Assembly (NCBI RefSeq): GCF_034432235.1
Contig: NZ_DAOUCJ010000061.1
Span: forward strand, 1 to 27,160
DNA: 27,160 nucleotides
Reading direction: 5' to 3'
From: Thermoflexus sp.
GTDB taxonomy: Bacteria; Chloroflexota; Anaerolineae; Thermoflexales; Thermoflexaceae
The notes under the pieces: generated by a model
Told to the model about the DNA's origin: nothing
The model's database searches: none
The model's input: only the letters and a program-made list of their open reading frames with translations
Position numbers and translations under genes: made by a program
Shown: piece after piece, positions 1 through 7,334 of the stretch
How positions within the stretch are numbered: the stretch's first letter is position 1
Layout: every line of letters starts with the position of its first letter

Positions 1-15
1 GGAGAGGAGGGGCCT

Positions 16-1242
16 ATGAACCGGTATACCTGGCTGACGATCAGCGTGATTGTGGTTCTGCTGGCGGCATGCACTGCTCCTCCCACGCCCGCACCGACGC
101 CGAAAGTCGGAGCCCCTTATAAGATCGGCTTCATCGCCTCCATCACCGGGCCCGGAGCCAGCCTGGGCGTCCCCGAGCGAAACGTCGCCCAGCTGGTTCA
201 GGAGCGGCTGAAAGCCCAGGGAGGGATCGTTGGGCCGGATGGGGTGCGCCACGAGGTGCAGATCCTCATCTTCGACGACGAAAGCAAAACCGATACCGCC
301 GCCAGCGTCGCCCGGCGTCTGATCGAACAGGAAGGCGTGGTGCTCCTGGTGGCCGGCACCCTGAGCGGCCCCAGCCTGGCCATGGTCCCCATTGCCACGG
401 AGGCGAAGGTGCCCATGATCTCCATGGCCTCCGCCCGCTCCATCATCGAGAACCCCGAGACGAAGAAGATGCGCGAATGGATTTTCAAGCCGGTGCCCGA
501 AAACCTCCACTCCGCCCAGATGCAGGCGGACTACCTGAAGGCGGTGGGCGTGACGAAGGTTTGCCATCTCTACGAGAACACCGCCTACGGCAAGGACACC
601 TTCGCCAGCGCACAGGCGATCTTCCCCCAGGCAGGCATCGAGATCGTGTATGGCGATGCCTTCGAGCGCACCGCTACGGAGTTCCCCCAGGTGGAGAAGG
701 TGAAGGCGAGCGGGTGCCAGGCGGTGGTCATCGGCTCCATCCCGCCGGCCTCGGCCCTGGTGAACGTGGCCGTGCGGGACGCCCTGCCCGATATCCGCAT
801 TGTGCATGGCCACGGCTCCTGCAGCCCGGACCTGATCAAGAACGCGGGGGCAGCAGCGGAAGGCACGGTCATGCCCTGCGGCAAGATCCTGGTGGCGGAT
901 CAGCTGCCCGACGCGGACCCGGTGAAGAAGCTGAATCTGGACTTCATCAAGGCCTATCAGGACTTCACCAAAGGGGAACCCATCAGCACCTTCGCCGGCC
1001 ATGCCTATGATGCCCTGCAATGGGCCATCGCCGCCCTGAAGACCCTACCGGATGGCCTGCCCCTCGCGGAACAGCGAGCAAAGGCCCGCGAGGCCCTGGA
1101 AGGCCTGCGAAACTTCCCAGGCACCCACGGGATTTTCAATCTGAGCCCGCAGGATCACCTGGGCTTCAATTACACGGATTTTGTGATGGTCGCAGTGAAG
1201 AACGGGAAGTTCCAGATCCTTCCGAAGGAGCAATGGAAGTAG
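16..1242 (+). CDS. ABC transporter substrate-binding lipoprotein, LivK-like
   Basis: This is the extracytoplasmic binding protein of a branched-chain-amino-acid-type (HAAT) ABC importer and would hand ligand to the LivH/LivM-like permeases encoded next. A hydrophobic signal segment at residues 7-18 runs into a lipobox Leu-Ala-Ala-Cys with Cys19, followed by a Pro/Thr-rich linker, so the mature protein should be lipid-anchored. The mature part opens with the family's typical YKIGFIASITGPGAS stretch and has the two-lobe periplasmic-binding-protein length (408 aa in total). The start is supported by a strong GGAGAGGAGG ribosome site at bases 1-10. Ligand cannot be read from sequence. Because the downstream genes degrade aromatic acids, an aryl carboxylate such as 4-hydroxyphenylacetate is a reasonable guess, but amino acids or amides remain possible. 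Confidence 0.93.
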   Translation: MNRYTWLTISVIVVLLAACTAPPTPAPTPKVGAPYKIGFIASITGPGASLGVPERNVAQLVQERLKAQGGIVGPDGVRHEVQILIFDDESKTDTAASVARRLIEQEGVVLLVAGTLSGPSLAMVPIATEAKVPMISMASARSIIENPETKKMREWIFKPVPENLHSAQMQADYLKAVGVTKVCHLYENTAYGKDTFASAQAIFPQAGIEIVYGDAFERTATEFPQVEKVKASGCQAVVIGSIPPASALVNVAVRDALPDIRIVHGHGSCSPDLIKNAGAAAEGTVMPCGKILVADQLPDADPVKKLNLDFIKAYQDFTKGEPISTFAGHAYDALQWAIAALKTLPDGLPLAEQRAKAREALEGLRNFPGTHGIFNLSPQDHLGFNYTDFVMVAVKNGKFQILPKEQWK

Positions 1243-1270
1243 GGCGTATCCGGCTCGGAATTCAGGGGAA

Positions 1271-1340
1271 GGGCTGGCCCGAATTCTGGGGAGCATGAAG
1301 CACGGGTTCGGAGACTTGCGGGCTGCCAAAGGGCCAGCCC
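1271..1340. repeat. inverted repeat between binding-protein and permease genes
   Basis: GGGCTGGCCC at 1271-1280 and its exact reverse complement GGGCCAGCCC at 1331-1340 bracket 50 bases in the 150-base gap between the binding-protein gene and the first permease gene. Flanking GAATTCTGG-like and CCAGAATCC-like stretches may add pairing. No T-tract follows. It may form an mRNA stem that lowers expression of the permease genes relative to the binding protein, as is common in such operons; that role is inference. Confidence 0.4.
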
Positions 1341-1392
1341 CCCCATCTCCAGAATCCGCTGGCGAGCAGGATCAAAATCGCATAGATGGTCC

Positions 1393-2427
1393 ATGATTCG
1401 AGAAGGGCGTGGGGGAAAAAGGGTTCGAGCCCTGGAAGGCGCCCGACACGCGCAGATCACCGTGGCGGTGGGGGGGATGATCGCCTTTCTGATCCTGTTG
1501 GGCCAGCGCCATGGCTTCGGCGCGCTGGAGTATCTCCAGTTCGTCCTGGATGGGTTGCGTGGGGGAAGCATTTACGCGCTGGTCGCCCTGGGCTTCGTGC
1601 TGATCTATCGGGTCACAGGGGTCATTAACTTCGCCCAGGGCGCCTTCGTGATGCTCGGCCCAATGCTCACGGCGTTTTTCTATGAACAGAAGTGGCCTCC
1701 TGCTCCCGGCCTCCGCCTGGCCCTGGCCGCGCTCCTATCCGTGGGGATCGTGGGGGCGCTGGGGATGACGATCGAGCGGCTCACCCTCTATCCGTCCCGT
1801 CGTGCTTCCCCCCTGACCCGGATCATCATCACGGTCGGCGTATATCTGGTGCTCCAGGGCGGCGCCCTCCTGCTCTGGGGGCCCTACGCGAAGGTCCTGC
1901 CTTCTTTCACCACCCTGAGCCTGTCCGATCCCACCTTTCGCTTCGGCGGGGTACGGGTGAAGGCTCAGAGCCTGTGGATCGCTGGCACCCTCATCGTTAC
2001 CCTCCTGGCCCTCGGGTTGTTCTTCGGACGCACGGTCGTCGGCAAAGCGATGCGGGCGTGCGCTGTGAATCGCCTGGCGGCCCGGTTGATGGGCATCCCG
2101 GTGGATACCATGAGCACCCTGGCGTTCGGCATGGCAGCGGCCATGGGCGCCATCGCCGGGATCGTCCTGGGTCCAGTGACCCGGGCCACCTACGATATGG
2201 GTTTGGAGCTGGGGTTGAAGGGCTTTGTGGCCGCCATCATGGGCGGGCTGGTGAGCTTCCCCGGAGCGGTCCTGGGGGGCCTGCTCCTGGGGGCGCTGGA
2301 GAATCTGTGGGCAGGAGTTACGGTGGCCGGCTTTAAAGATCTCTTCGCCTTCCTGGTCCTGATCCTGGTCCTCCTGCTTCACCCCCAGGGCTTCGCCGGG
2401 ACGGAGGCAGAGGTGGAACGGGCCTGA
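1393..2427 (+). CDS. livH: branched-chain-type ABC transporter permease, LivH-like
   Basis: This is one of the two membrane-spanning subunits of the importer. The conserved LivH opening is clear (LQFVLDGLRGGSIYALVALG, then IYRVTGVINFAQGAF), and about eight hydrophobic segments follow, with the cytoplasmic coupling region around NRLAARLMGIPVDTM and the terminal LHPQGFAG. The 344-aa reading from ATG 1393 has a basic 25-residue lead that most LivH proteins lack. ATG 1477, preceded by a G-rich stretch, would give about 316 aa, nearer the usual 290-310, so the start is uncertain. The gene sits 150 bases after the binding-protein gene and 14-23 bases before the second permease gene, so co-transcription is likely. 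Confidence 0.93.
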   Translation: MIREGRGGKRVRALEGARHAQITVAVGGMIAFLILLGQRHGFGALEYLQFVLDGLRGGSIYALVALGFVLIYRVTGVINFAQGAFVMLGPMLTAFFYEQKWPPAPGLRLALAALLSVGIVGALGMTIERLTLYPSRRASPLTRIIITVGVYLVLQGGALLLWGPYAKVLPSFTTLSLSDPTFRFGGVRVKAQSLWIAGTLIVTLLALGLFFGRTVVGKAMRACAVNRLAARLMGIPVDTMSTLAFGMAAAMGAIAGIVLGPVTRATYDMGLELGLKGFVAAIMGGLVSFPGAVLGGLLLGALENLWAGVTVAGFKDLFAFLVLILVLLLHPQGFAGTEAEVERA

Positions 2428-2450
2428 ATCCAGCGAGAGGGATGCACGGA

Positions 2451-3530
2451 ATGGGTCGCGCCGGATTCCCTTCGAACGCCATCGGGTTCGCCATCGGACT
2501 TCCGCTGATCCTCGCCATCGGGGGGCTGGAGGCCTTCCGACCGATGGGGCTCTCGCTGCCGGCCCTGACCGGGGGGCTGCTCACCCTGGACACCATGATC
2601 CGGGTCGGTCTGTTCACGATCGTGCTGGTGGGCCTGAATCTCCTGATGGGGTATGCGGGACAGGTCTCCCTGGGGCAGGCGGCCTTCTACGGGATAGGGG
2701 CCTTTCTCTCCGCCATCCTGACGGTGCGCGCCCGCGCGCTGGGCATACCCCCTGCGCTGGCGGAGGCCTGGTGGTGGCCATGGCTGGTGATGCTGGGGAG
2801 CGCCTTGCTGGTTGGCCTGGCGGCTTATGGGATCGGACGTCCGATCCTGCGGTTGCGGGGCCACTACTTGGCGATGGCCACCCTGGGCCTGGGGATCGTG
2901 GTGTATATCCTGCTCCGGGAGAACCTGGGGCTGCCTCATCTGAATCTCACCGGCGGCTTCGATGGCATCCAGGGGATCCCCCGCCTGCGGCTGGGGGAGG
3001 TCCTGCTCTGGCCGGCATGGCGCTATTACTTCCTGGTCTGGCTCTTCGCCTTCGGCGCCATCGCCCTGGGCCTGCGGGTGGTTCATTCTCGCGTGGGGCG
3101 AGCGCTGAGGGCGATCCACGGCAGCGAGATGGCCGCGGAGAGCGTGGGGATACCCGTTCCTCACTACAAAGCCCAGATTTTTGGCCTCAGCGCGGCGATG
3201 GCCGCCCTGGCCGGGAGCCTCTACGCCCACTTTCAGACCACCGTGATCCCGGCCACCTTCGGATTCGGCCCATCGCTGGAGCTGGTGGTGATGTCCGCGG
3301 TGGGCGGTATGGCCAGCATCTGGGGAGCGCCCTTCGGGGCGCTGGCCATCCTGCTGGTTCAGGAGGCGCTGCGCACCCAGCTCCACCGGGTGATCCCGAA
3401 TGCCCAGGGGGAATTTGAGGCCATCGCCTTCGGCGCCATCCTGGTGCTGATGATGCTGTTCCTGCCCGAGGGACTGACCACGGGAGGGCTCCGCTGGTTC
3501 CGGAGCCGCATGGGATTACGCCCTCAGTAG
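2451..3530 (+). CDS. livM: branched-chain-type ABC transporter permease, LivM-like
   Basis: This is the second permease subunit, pairing with the LivH-like protein to form the translocation path. It carries the LivM signature NLLMGYAGQVSLGQAAFYGIG near residue 65, an EAA-like coupling region (LRAIHGSEMAAESVGIPV), and the terminal GGMASIWGAPFGA and FLPEGL motifs, with about nine or ten hydrophobic segments. ATG 2451 (359 aa) is preferred over ATG 2442, because GAGAGG at 2435-2440 lies 10 bases upstream of the former but only 1 base upstream of the latter. It follows livH by 23 bases and is followed at once by the ATPase genes. Confidence 0.92.
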   Translation: MGRAGFPSNAIGFAIGLPLILAIGGLEAFRPMGLSLPALTGGLLTLDTMIRVGLFTIVLVGLNLLMGYAGQVSLGQAAFYGIGAFLSAILTVRARALGIPPALAEAWWWPWLVMLGSALLVGLAAYGIGRPILRLRGHYLAMATLGLGIVVYILLRENLGLPHLNLTGGFDGIQGIPRLRLGEVLLWPAWRYYFLVWLFAFGAIALGLRVVHSRVGRALRAIHGSEMAAESVGIPVPHYKAQIFGLSAAMAALAGSLYAHFQTTVIPATFGFGPSLELVVMSAVGGMASIWGAPFGALAILLVQEALRTQLHRVIPNAQGEFEAIAFGAILVLMMLFLPEGLTTGGLRWFRSRMGLRPQ

Positions 3531-3634
3531 GGATGCAGAGCGAAGCAACGGGTCTTGAGGCGATCGAAGGATCACGCGGGGTGAGAGCGCCGATGTGGCA
3601 CGTCAGCCCGGATGGAACAGGGGAGCGATCCGAA

Positions 3635-4420
3635 GTGCCGTTGCTGGAGATCTTCCGGGTCTCCAAGGCCTTCGGGGGATTAATGGCCCTGATGGAGGTC
3701 TCGCTTGGTGTGCGGCCGGGCCAGATCAAGGGGTTGATCGGCCCCAATGGGGCGGGGAAGACCACGCTGTTCAACCTGATCACCGGGATGCTACAGCCGA
3801 CCTCAGGGGACATCCGCTTCCAGGGGCGCTCCATCGTCGGGCTTCCACCCTATCGGATCGCCGCCCTGGGGATCGCCCGCACGTTCCAGAATGTGCAGCT
3901 GTTCCCCGGTATGACGGTTTTCGAACACGTGCTGGTGGGCGGGCACCGCCACGGCCAGAGCGGCCTCTTGGGAGCGATCCTTCAGACCTCCCGGGCCCGA
4001 CAGGAGGAGCAGGCAGCGCAGGCCCGAGCATGGAGGATCCTGGAGCGGGTGGGCCTGGCGGCATGGGCGGACCGTCCGGCGGAGAGCCTGCCGTTAGGCC
4101 TGCAGCGGATCCTGGAGATCGCCCGGGCCCTGGCGGCCTCCCCCCGACTCCTGCTCCTGGATGAGCCCGGGGCGGGGTTGAATCCGGCGGAGAAGGTTCA
4201 ACTGGCCCAGCTGATCCGTTCCCTTCCCGAGGAAGGAATCACGGTGCTCCTGGTGGAGCACGATATGAACCTGGTGATGGGGCTGGCGGACGAGATCGCG
4301 GTCCTGGATTACGGTCGGTTAATCGCCGAGGGTTCGCCGGAAGCGATCCGTCAGGACCCCCGGGTGATCGCCGCCTATCTGGGCGAGGAAGACGAGGTGT
4401 GGGATGCGGCTCGAGGTTGA
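3635..4420 (+). CDS. livG: branched-chain-type ABC transporter ATPase, LivG-like
   Basis: This is the first cytoplasmic ATPase of the importer. From GTG 3635 the protein is 261 aa, the usual LivG length, and begins MPLLEIFRVSKAFGG like its relatives. GGGGAG at 3620-3625 lies nine bases upstream. ATG 3533 and ATG 3593 are in frame and would add 34 or 14 residues that do not look conserved. Walker A GPNGAGKT is at residues 36-43, the Q-loop is ARTFQNVQLFP, Walker B is LLLLDEP, and the switch histidine lies in VEHDMNLVMGLAD. The signature region reads LPLGLQR where LivG proteins normally have LPYGQQR, a mild degeneration. It overlaps the next ATPase gene by 17 bases, implying translational coupling. 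Confidence 0.92.
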   Translation: MPLLEIFRVSKAFGGLMALMEVSLGVRPGQIKGLIGPNGAGKTTLFNLITGMLQPTSGDIRFQGRSIVGLPPYRIAALGIARTFQNVQLFPGMTVFEHVLVGGHRHGQSGLLGAILQTSRARQEEQAAQARAWRILERVGLAAWADRPAESLPLGLQRILEIARALAASPRLLLLDEPGAGLNPAEKVQLAQLIRSLPEEGITVLLVEHDMNLVMGLADEIAVLDYGRLIAEGSPEAIRQDPRVIAAYLGEEDEVWDAARG

Positions 4421-5249
4421 GGATCTGGAAGTGACCTATGGCCCGGTCCGGGCGCTCCAGGGGGTTTCCCTGCGGGTGGACCCCGGGGAGGTGGTGGCCG
4501 TGATCGGGGCGAACGGCGCGGGGAAGACCACATTGTTACGAGCCATCAGCGGATTGCTGCGGCCTCGATCCGGGCGGATCCGGTTTGACGGGCATGAAAT
4601 CACCGGATGGCCCCCAGAACGGATTGTGGCCCTGGGGCTGGTTCAGATCCCGGAGCGACGCCAGCTCTTCCATTCGATGAGCGTGGAGGACAACCTCCGC
4701 CTGGGGGCTTATCTGCGCCTCCGTCGGGGGGAGCGGAAGGCGGTGGAGGAAGATCTGCAACGGGTCTTCGAGATTTTCCCTCGCTTGAAGGAGCGACGGC
4801 GACAGGTGGCCGGAACGCTTAGCGGGGGTGAGCAGCAGATGCTGGCCATCGGGCGGGGGTTGATGGCCCGACCCCGGGTGCTGCTCCTGGATGAGCCCTC
4901 CCTGGGCCTCGCCCCCCTCCTGGTCCGGGAGCTCTTCCGGATCCTCCGCGCCCTCCGGGAACAGGGCCTGACCCTCCTGCTGGTGGAACAGAACGCCCGT
5001 CAGGCGCTGCGGATCGCCGATCGCGCCTATATCATGGAGACGGGGCGGATCGTGCGAGAGGGGGCGGCCGTTGATCTCCTCGCCGATCCCATCCTCCAGG
5101 CCGCTTACCTGGGAGGCTCCTCAGGTTCCATCCCGCTTCCATCCTCTTCGACGGAGGTGGCCGTCCATGCCCGTTTCCCCCGAGCAGCTGCGTCAGGTGA
5201 TGCGGCGATGGGCGAGCACGGTCACGGTGGTGACCATGCGAGCGGATGA
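4404..5249 (+). CDS. livF: branched-chain-type ABC transporter ATPase, LivF-like
   Basis: This is the second ATPase, which would form the LivG/LivF heterodimer. Walker A GANGAGKT is at residues 35-42, and LSGGEQQ, Walker B LLLDEPS and VEQNARQAL are all intact. A normal LivF ends soon after the AAYLGG motif, at about 235-240 aa. Here the frame runs about 42 residues further, to 281 aa, through a Ser/Pro-rich and then His/Gly-rich tail (GEHGHGGDH). That tail overlaps the ribosome site and first 83 bases of the flavin reductase gene in another frame. The tail may be functional, or may be read-through after loss of an older stop. The core function is certain; the bound substrate is not. Confidence 0.92.
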   Translation: MRLEVEDLEVTYGPVRALQGVSLRVDPGEVVAVIGANGAGKTTLLRAISGLLRPRSGRIRFDGHEITGWPPERIVALGLVQIPERRQLFHSMSVEDNLRLGAYLRLRRGERKAVEEDLQRVFEIFPRLKERRRQVAGTLSGGEQQMLAIGRGLMARPRVLLLDEPSLGLAPLLVRELFRILRALREQGLTLLLVEQNARQALRIADRAYIMETGRIVREGAAVDLLADPILQAAYLGGSSGSIPLPSSSTEVAVHARFPRAAASGDAAMGEHGHGGDHASG

Positions 5250-5667
5250 GCAGATCCACGGCCTCACCGCCACCGCGTTCACCAGCGTCTCGATGAACCC
5301 GCCGCTGGTCCTGGTCTGCATCCAGAACGACAGCCGGAGCGAGGCGCTGCTCCGCAAGGGGCGTTGCTTCGCCGTCAATTTCCTGAGCGAAGATCAAGCG
5401 GAGCTCTCCGAACGATTCGCCGGTCGGATCCCGGCCGCCGATCGGTTTGCAGGGCTCGTCCACCGGGCGGCGGTGACCGGCGCGCCGATCCTGGAGGACG
5501 CCCTGGCTTACCTGGATTGCACGGTGGCGGGAGCTTATTGGGGAGGCGATCACACCATCTATCTGGGCCTGGTGGAAGACGCCGGGATCCTCCGTGAAGG
5601 CTCCCCCCTGCTCTACTTCCAGGGCGCCTATCGACGCCTGGCCCTGAACGGAGGAGGCGCGCCATGA
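5167..5667 (+). CDS. hpaC: flavin reductase, HpaC-like component of 4-hydroxyphenylacetate 3-monooxygenase
   Basis: This is a small (166 aa) flavin-reductase-like domain protein that would use NAD(P)H to make the reduced flavin consumed by the oxygenase HpaB, encoded at 9662. The family pattern is visible: ASTVTVVTMRADEQIHGLTA near the N-terminus, AFTSVSMNPPLVLVCI with the FMN-binding region, CFAVNFLSE, then LDCTVAGAYWGGDHTIYLGLVE. ATG 5167 is chosen because GGAGGTGG at 5153-5160 is six bases upstream; earlier in-frame starts would read through the LivF coding region. The 3' end overlaps the next gene as ATGA (5664-5667). It could in principle serve another two-component monooxygenase, but HpaB in the same block makes HpaC most likely. 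Confidence 0.85.
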   Translation: MPVSPEQLRQVMRRWASTVTVVTMRADEQIHGLTATAFTSVSMNPPLVLVCIQNDSRSEALLRKGRCFAVNFLSEDQAELSERFAGRIPAADRFAGLVHRAAVTGAPILEDALAYLDCTVAGAYWGGDHTIYLGLVEDAGILREGSPLLYFQGAYRRLALNGGGAP

Positions 5668-6557
5668 AGGCCACGGATCGCCTGCGCGGCTCCCTGGTGC
5701 CCCTGGTCACCCCTTTCCGGAACGGCGCGGTGGACTGGGAGGGGTTCGCCGGGTTGATCGAATGGCAGATCGCCTCGGGATCCCACGGGCTGGTGATCAC
5801 CGGGACCACCGGGGAGCCCAGCGCCCTCACCTTTGAGGAGCGGGTGGGCCTCTATCGCCTGGCCGTGGAAGTCACCCGGGGCCGTGTTCCGGTGATCGCA
5901 GGGACCGGCACGAACAATTTCGAGGAGACAGTGCGGCTCTCCCAGGCCGCCCAGGCGGCGGGCGTCGACGCCCTGCTGGTGGTGGTCCCTTACTACGTGC
6001 GGCCCTCCCAGGAAGGGCTCTTCCGCTACTTCAAGGGGATCGCCGAGCGGGTGGATCTCCCGGTGATCCTCTACAACATCCCGGGGCGCACGGCCGTCCA
6101 TCTGGAGATCGACACCGTGGCCCGGCTGCGAGAGGCGTGTCCCAACATCATCGGGATCAAAGAGGCGAACAAAGACTTCGAGCACATCAACCGGCTGCTG
6201 CACCGCATGGGGCGGGACTTCCGGGTTTATTCGGGGATCGAGCTGCTGTGCTTCCCGGTGCTGGCCATCGGCGGGGCTGGCTATGTGAGCGCCACCGGGA
6301 ACGTGCTGCCGGATCGGGTGGCGCGGCTCTACGATCTGGTCACGGCGGACCGCTGGCGCGAGGCCCAGGATCTGCACTACGAGCTGCTGCCGCTGAACGA
6401 CGCCCTTTTCATCGAGACCAACCCGGTGCCGGCCAAGACGGCCCTGGGGATGATGGGGAGGATCTCCCCGGAGGTCCGCCTCCCCCTGGCGCCGATGCGG
6501 CCGGAGAACGTGGAGCGGCTGCGCCAGGTGCTGCGCGTATACGGGCTGATCTCATAA
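5664..6557 (+). CDS. DapA/NanA-family class I aldolase, possible HpaI substitute
   Basis: This is a TIM-barrel, Schiff-base aldolase of the dihydrodipicolinate synthase/N-acetylneuraminate lyase family, at the usual size (297 aa). All core residues are present: GTTGE at 47-51, Tyr137 and Arg142 in YNIPGRT, and the Schiff-base Lys166 in GIKEAN, plus the C-terminal NPVPAK. Family members add or remove pyruvate at an aldehyde. Sequence alone would also fit lysine biosynthesis (dapA). The position, coupled by ATGA to hpaC and 30 bases before the hpaG-like gene, suggests instead the last HPA step: splitting 4-hydroxy-2-oxoheptanedioate to pyruvate and succinic semialdehyde. Succinic semialdehyde is DapA's own co-substrate without the amino group. 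The role is inference; the fold and chemistry are secure. Confidence 0.85.
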   Translation: MKATDRLRGSLVPLVTPFRNGAVDWEGFAGLIEWQIASGSHGLVITGTTGEPSALTFEERVGLYRLAVEVTRGRVPVIAGTGTNNFEETVRLSQAAQAAGVDALLVVVPYYVRPSQEGLFRYFKGIAERVDLPVILYNIPGRTAVHLEIDTVARLREACPNIIGIKEANKDFEHINRLLHRMGRDFRVYSGIELLCFPVLAIGGAGYVSATGNVLPDRVARLYDLVTADRWREAQDLHYELLPLNDALFIETNPVPAKTALGMMGRISPEVRLPLAPMRPENVERLRQVLRVYGLIS

Positions 6558-6587
6558 CTCAGGCGGCAAAGAGGTGGTGAGGGGGCG

Positions 6588-7334
6588 ATGCGGATCGCAC
6601 GGTTTGCGGCGGAAGGGCGAATCTGGGAGGGGGAGGTCACCCCGGAAGGGAAGCTGGTGGCCGACGGGCGGGCCTTCGATCCAGAGGGCGTGATCTGGCT
6701 CCCACCGGTGCCGCCCGGGAGCAAGGCCATCGGCCTCGCCCTCAACTATCGGGAGCACGCCGAGGAATTGTCGATCGCCCCGCCGGAGGAGCCCGCCCTT
6801 TTCCTCAAGCCCCCCAACACGTGGATCGGCCATCGGGCTCCCGTGCGCTATCCGAAAGGGGTGAAGACGCTGCACGGGGAGGTCGAGCTGGTGGTGATCA
6901 TCGGCCGGCGCTGCCGACGGATCCGCCCGGAGGACGCCTGGGCGGTGATCGGCGGTTACACCATCGGCAACGACGTCACCGCCCGGGATTTCGTGGGGAA
7001 TTTCTACCGCCCGCCCGTGCGGGCCAAGGGCCAGGATACCTTCGGCCCCATGGGGCCGTGGTGGGTGACCCCCGATGAGATCCCCGATCCGCACAACCTG
7101 GCCCTGCGCCTCTACGTGAACGGGCGCCTGGCCCAGGAAGGCCACACCTCCCGGATGATCCACCGCATCCCCGAGCTCATCGCCTACATCAGCTCGTTCA
7201 TGACCCTGGAGCCCGGGGACACCCTCTGGACCGGCACCCCCCGCGGCATCGTGCCGGTGCAGCCCGGCGATGTGATGCGCCTGGAGATCGAGGGGATCGG
7301 CATCCTGGAGAATCCGGTAATCGAGGATAGTTAG
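6588..7334 (+). CDS. hpaG: fumarylacetoacetate-hydrolase family protein, HpaG-like isomerase/decarboxylase
   Basis: This is an FAH-fold, divalent-metal enzyme. In HPA degradation this family carries out decarboxylation of the ring-opened tricarboxylate and isomerisation of its product. Metal-binding Glu98 and Glu100 (HGEVEL) and Asp129 (IGNDVTARD) are in place, with the active-site region LNYREHAEE at 52-60 and the closing LEPGDTLWTGTPRGI. It is 248 aa, a single FAH domain, whereas E. coli HpaG is a two-domain fusion of over 400 aa, so a second copy elsewhere or a dual-purpose single domain is implied. The start ATG 6588 follows a GGTGGTGAGGGGG ribosome region. Its TAG stop overlaps the convergent toxin gene's TAA by two bases. 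Confidence 0.87.
   Translation: MRIARFAAEGRIWEGEVTPEGKLVADGRAFDPEGVIWLPPVPPGSKAIGLALNYREHAEELSIAPPEEPALFLKPPNTWIGHRAPVRYPKGVKTLHGEVELVVIIGRRCRRIRPEDAWAVIGGYTIGNDVTARDFVGNFYRPPVRAKGQDTFGPMGPWWVTPDEIPDPHNLALRLYVNGRLAQEGHTSRMIHRIPELIAYISSFMTLEPGDTLWTGTPRGIVPVQPGDVMRLEIEGIGILENPVIEDS

Noticed and set aside
1243..1392. A minus-strand hydrophobic frame in the gap between binding-protein and permease genes
   Set aside because: A short stretch reads like a membrane segment (TIYAILILLASGF) but is cut off on both sides, without start or ribosome site; chance is likelier than a gene.
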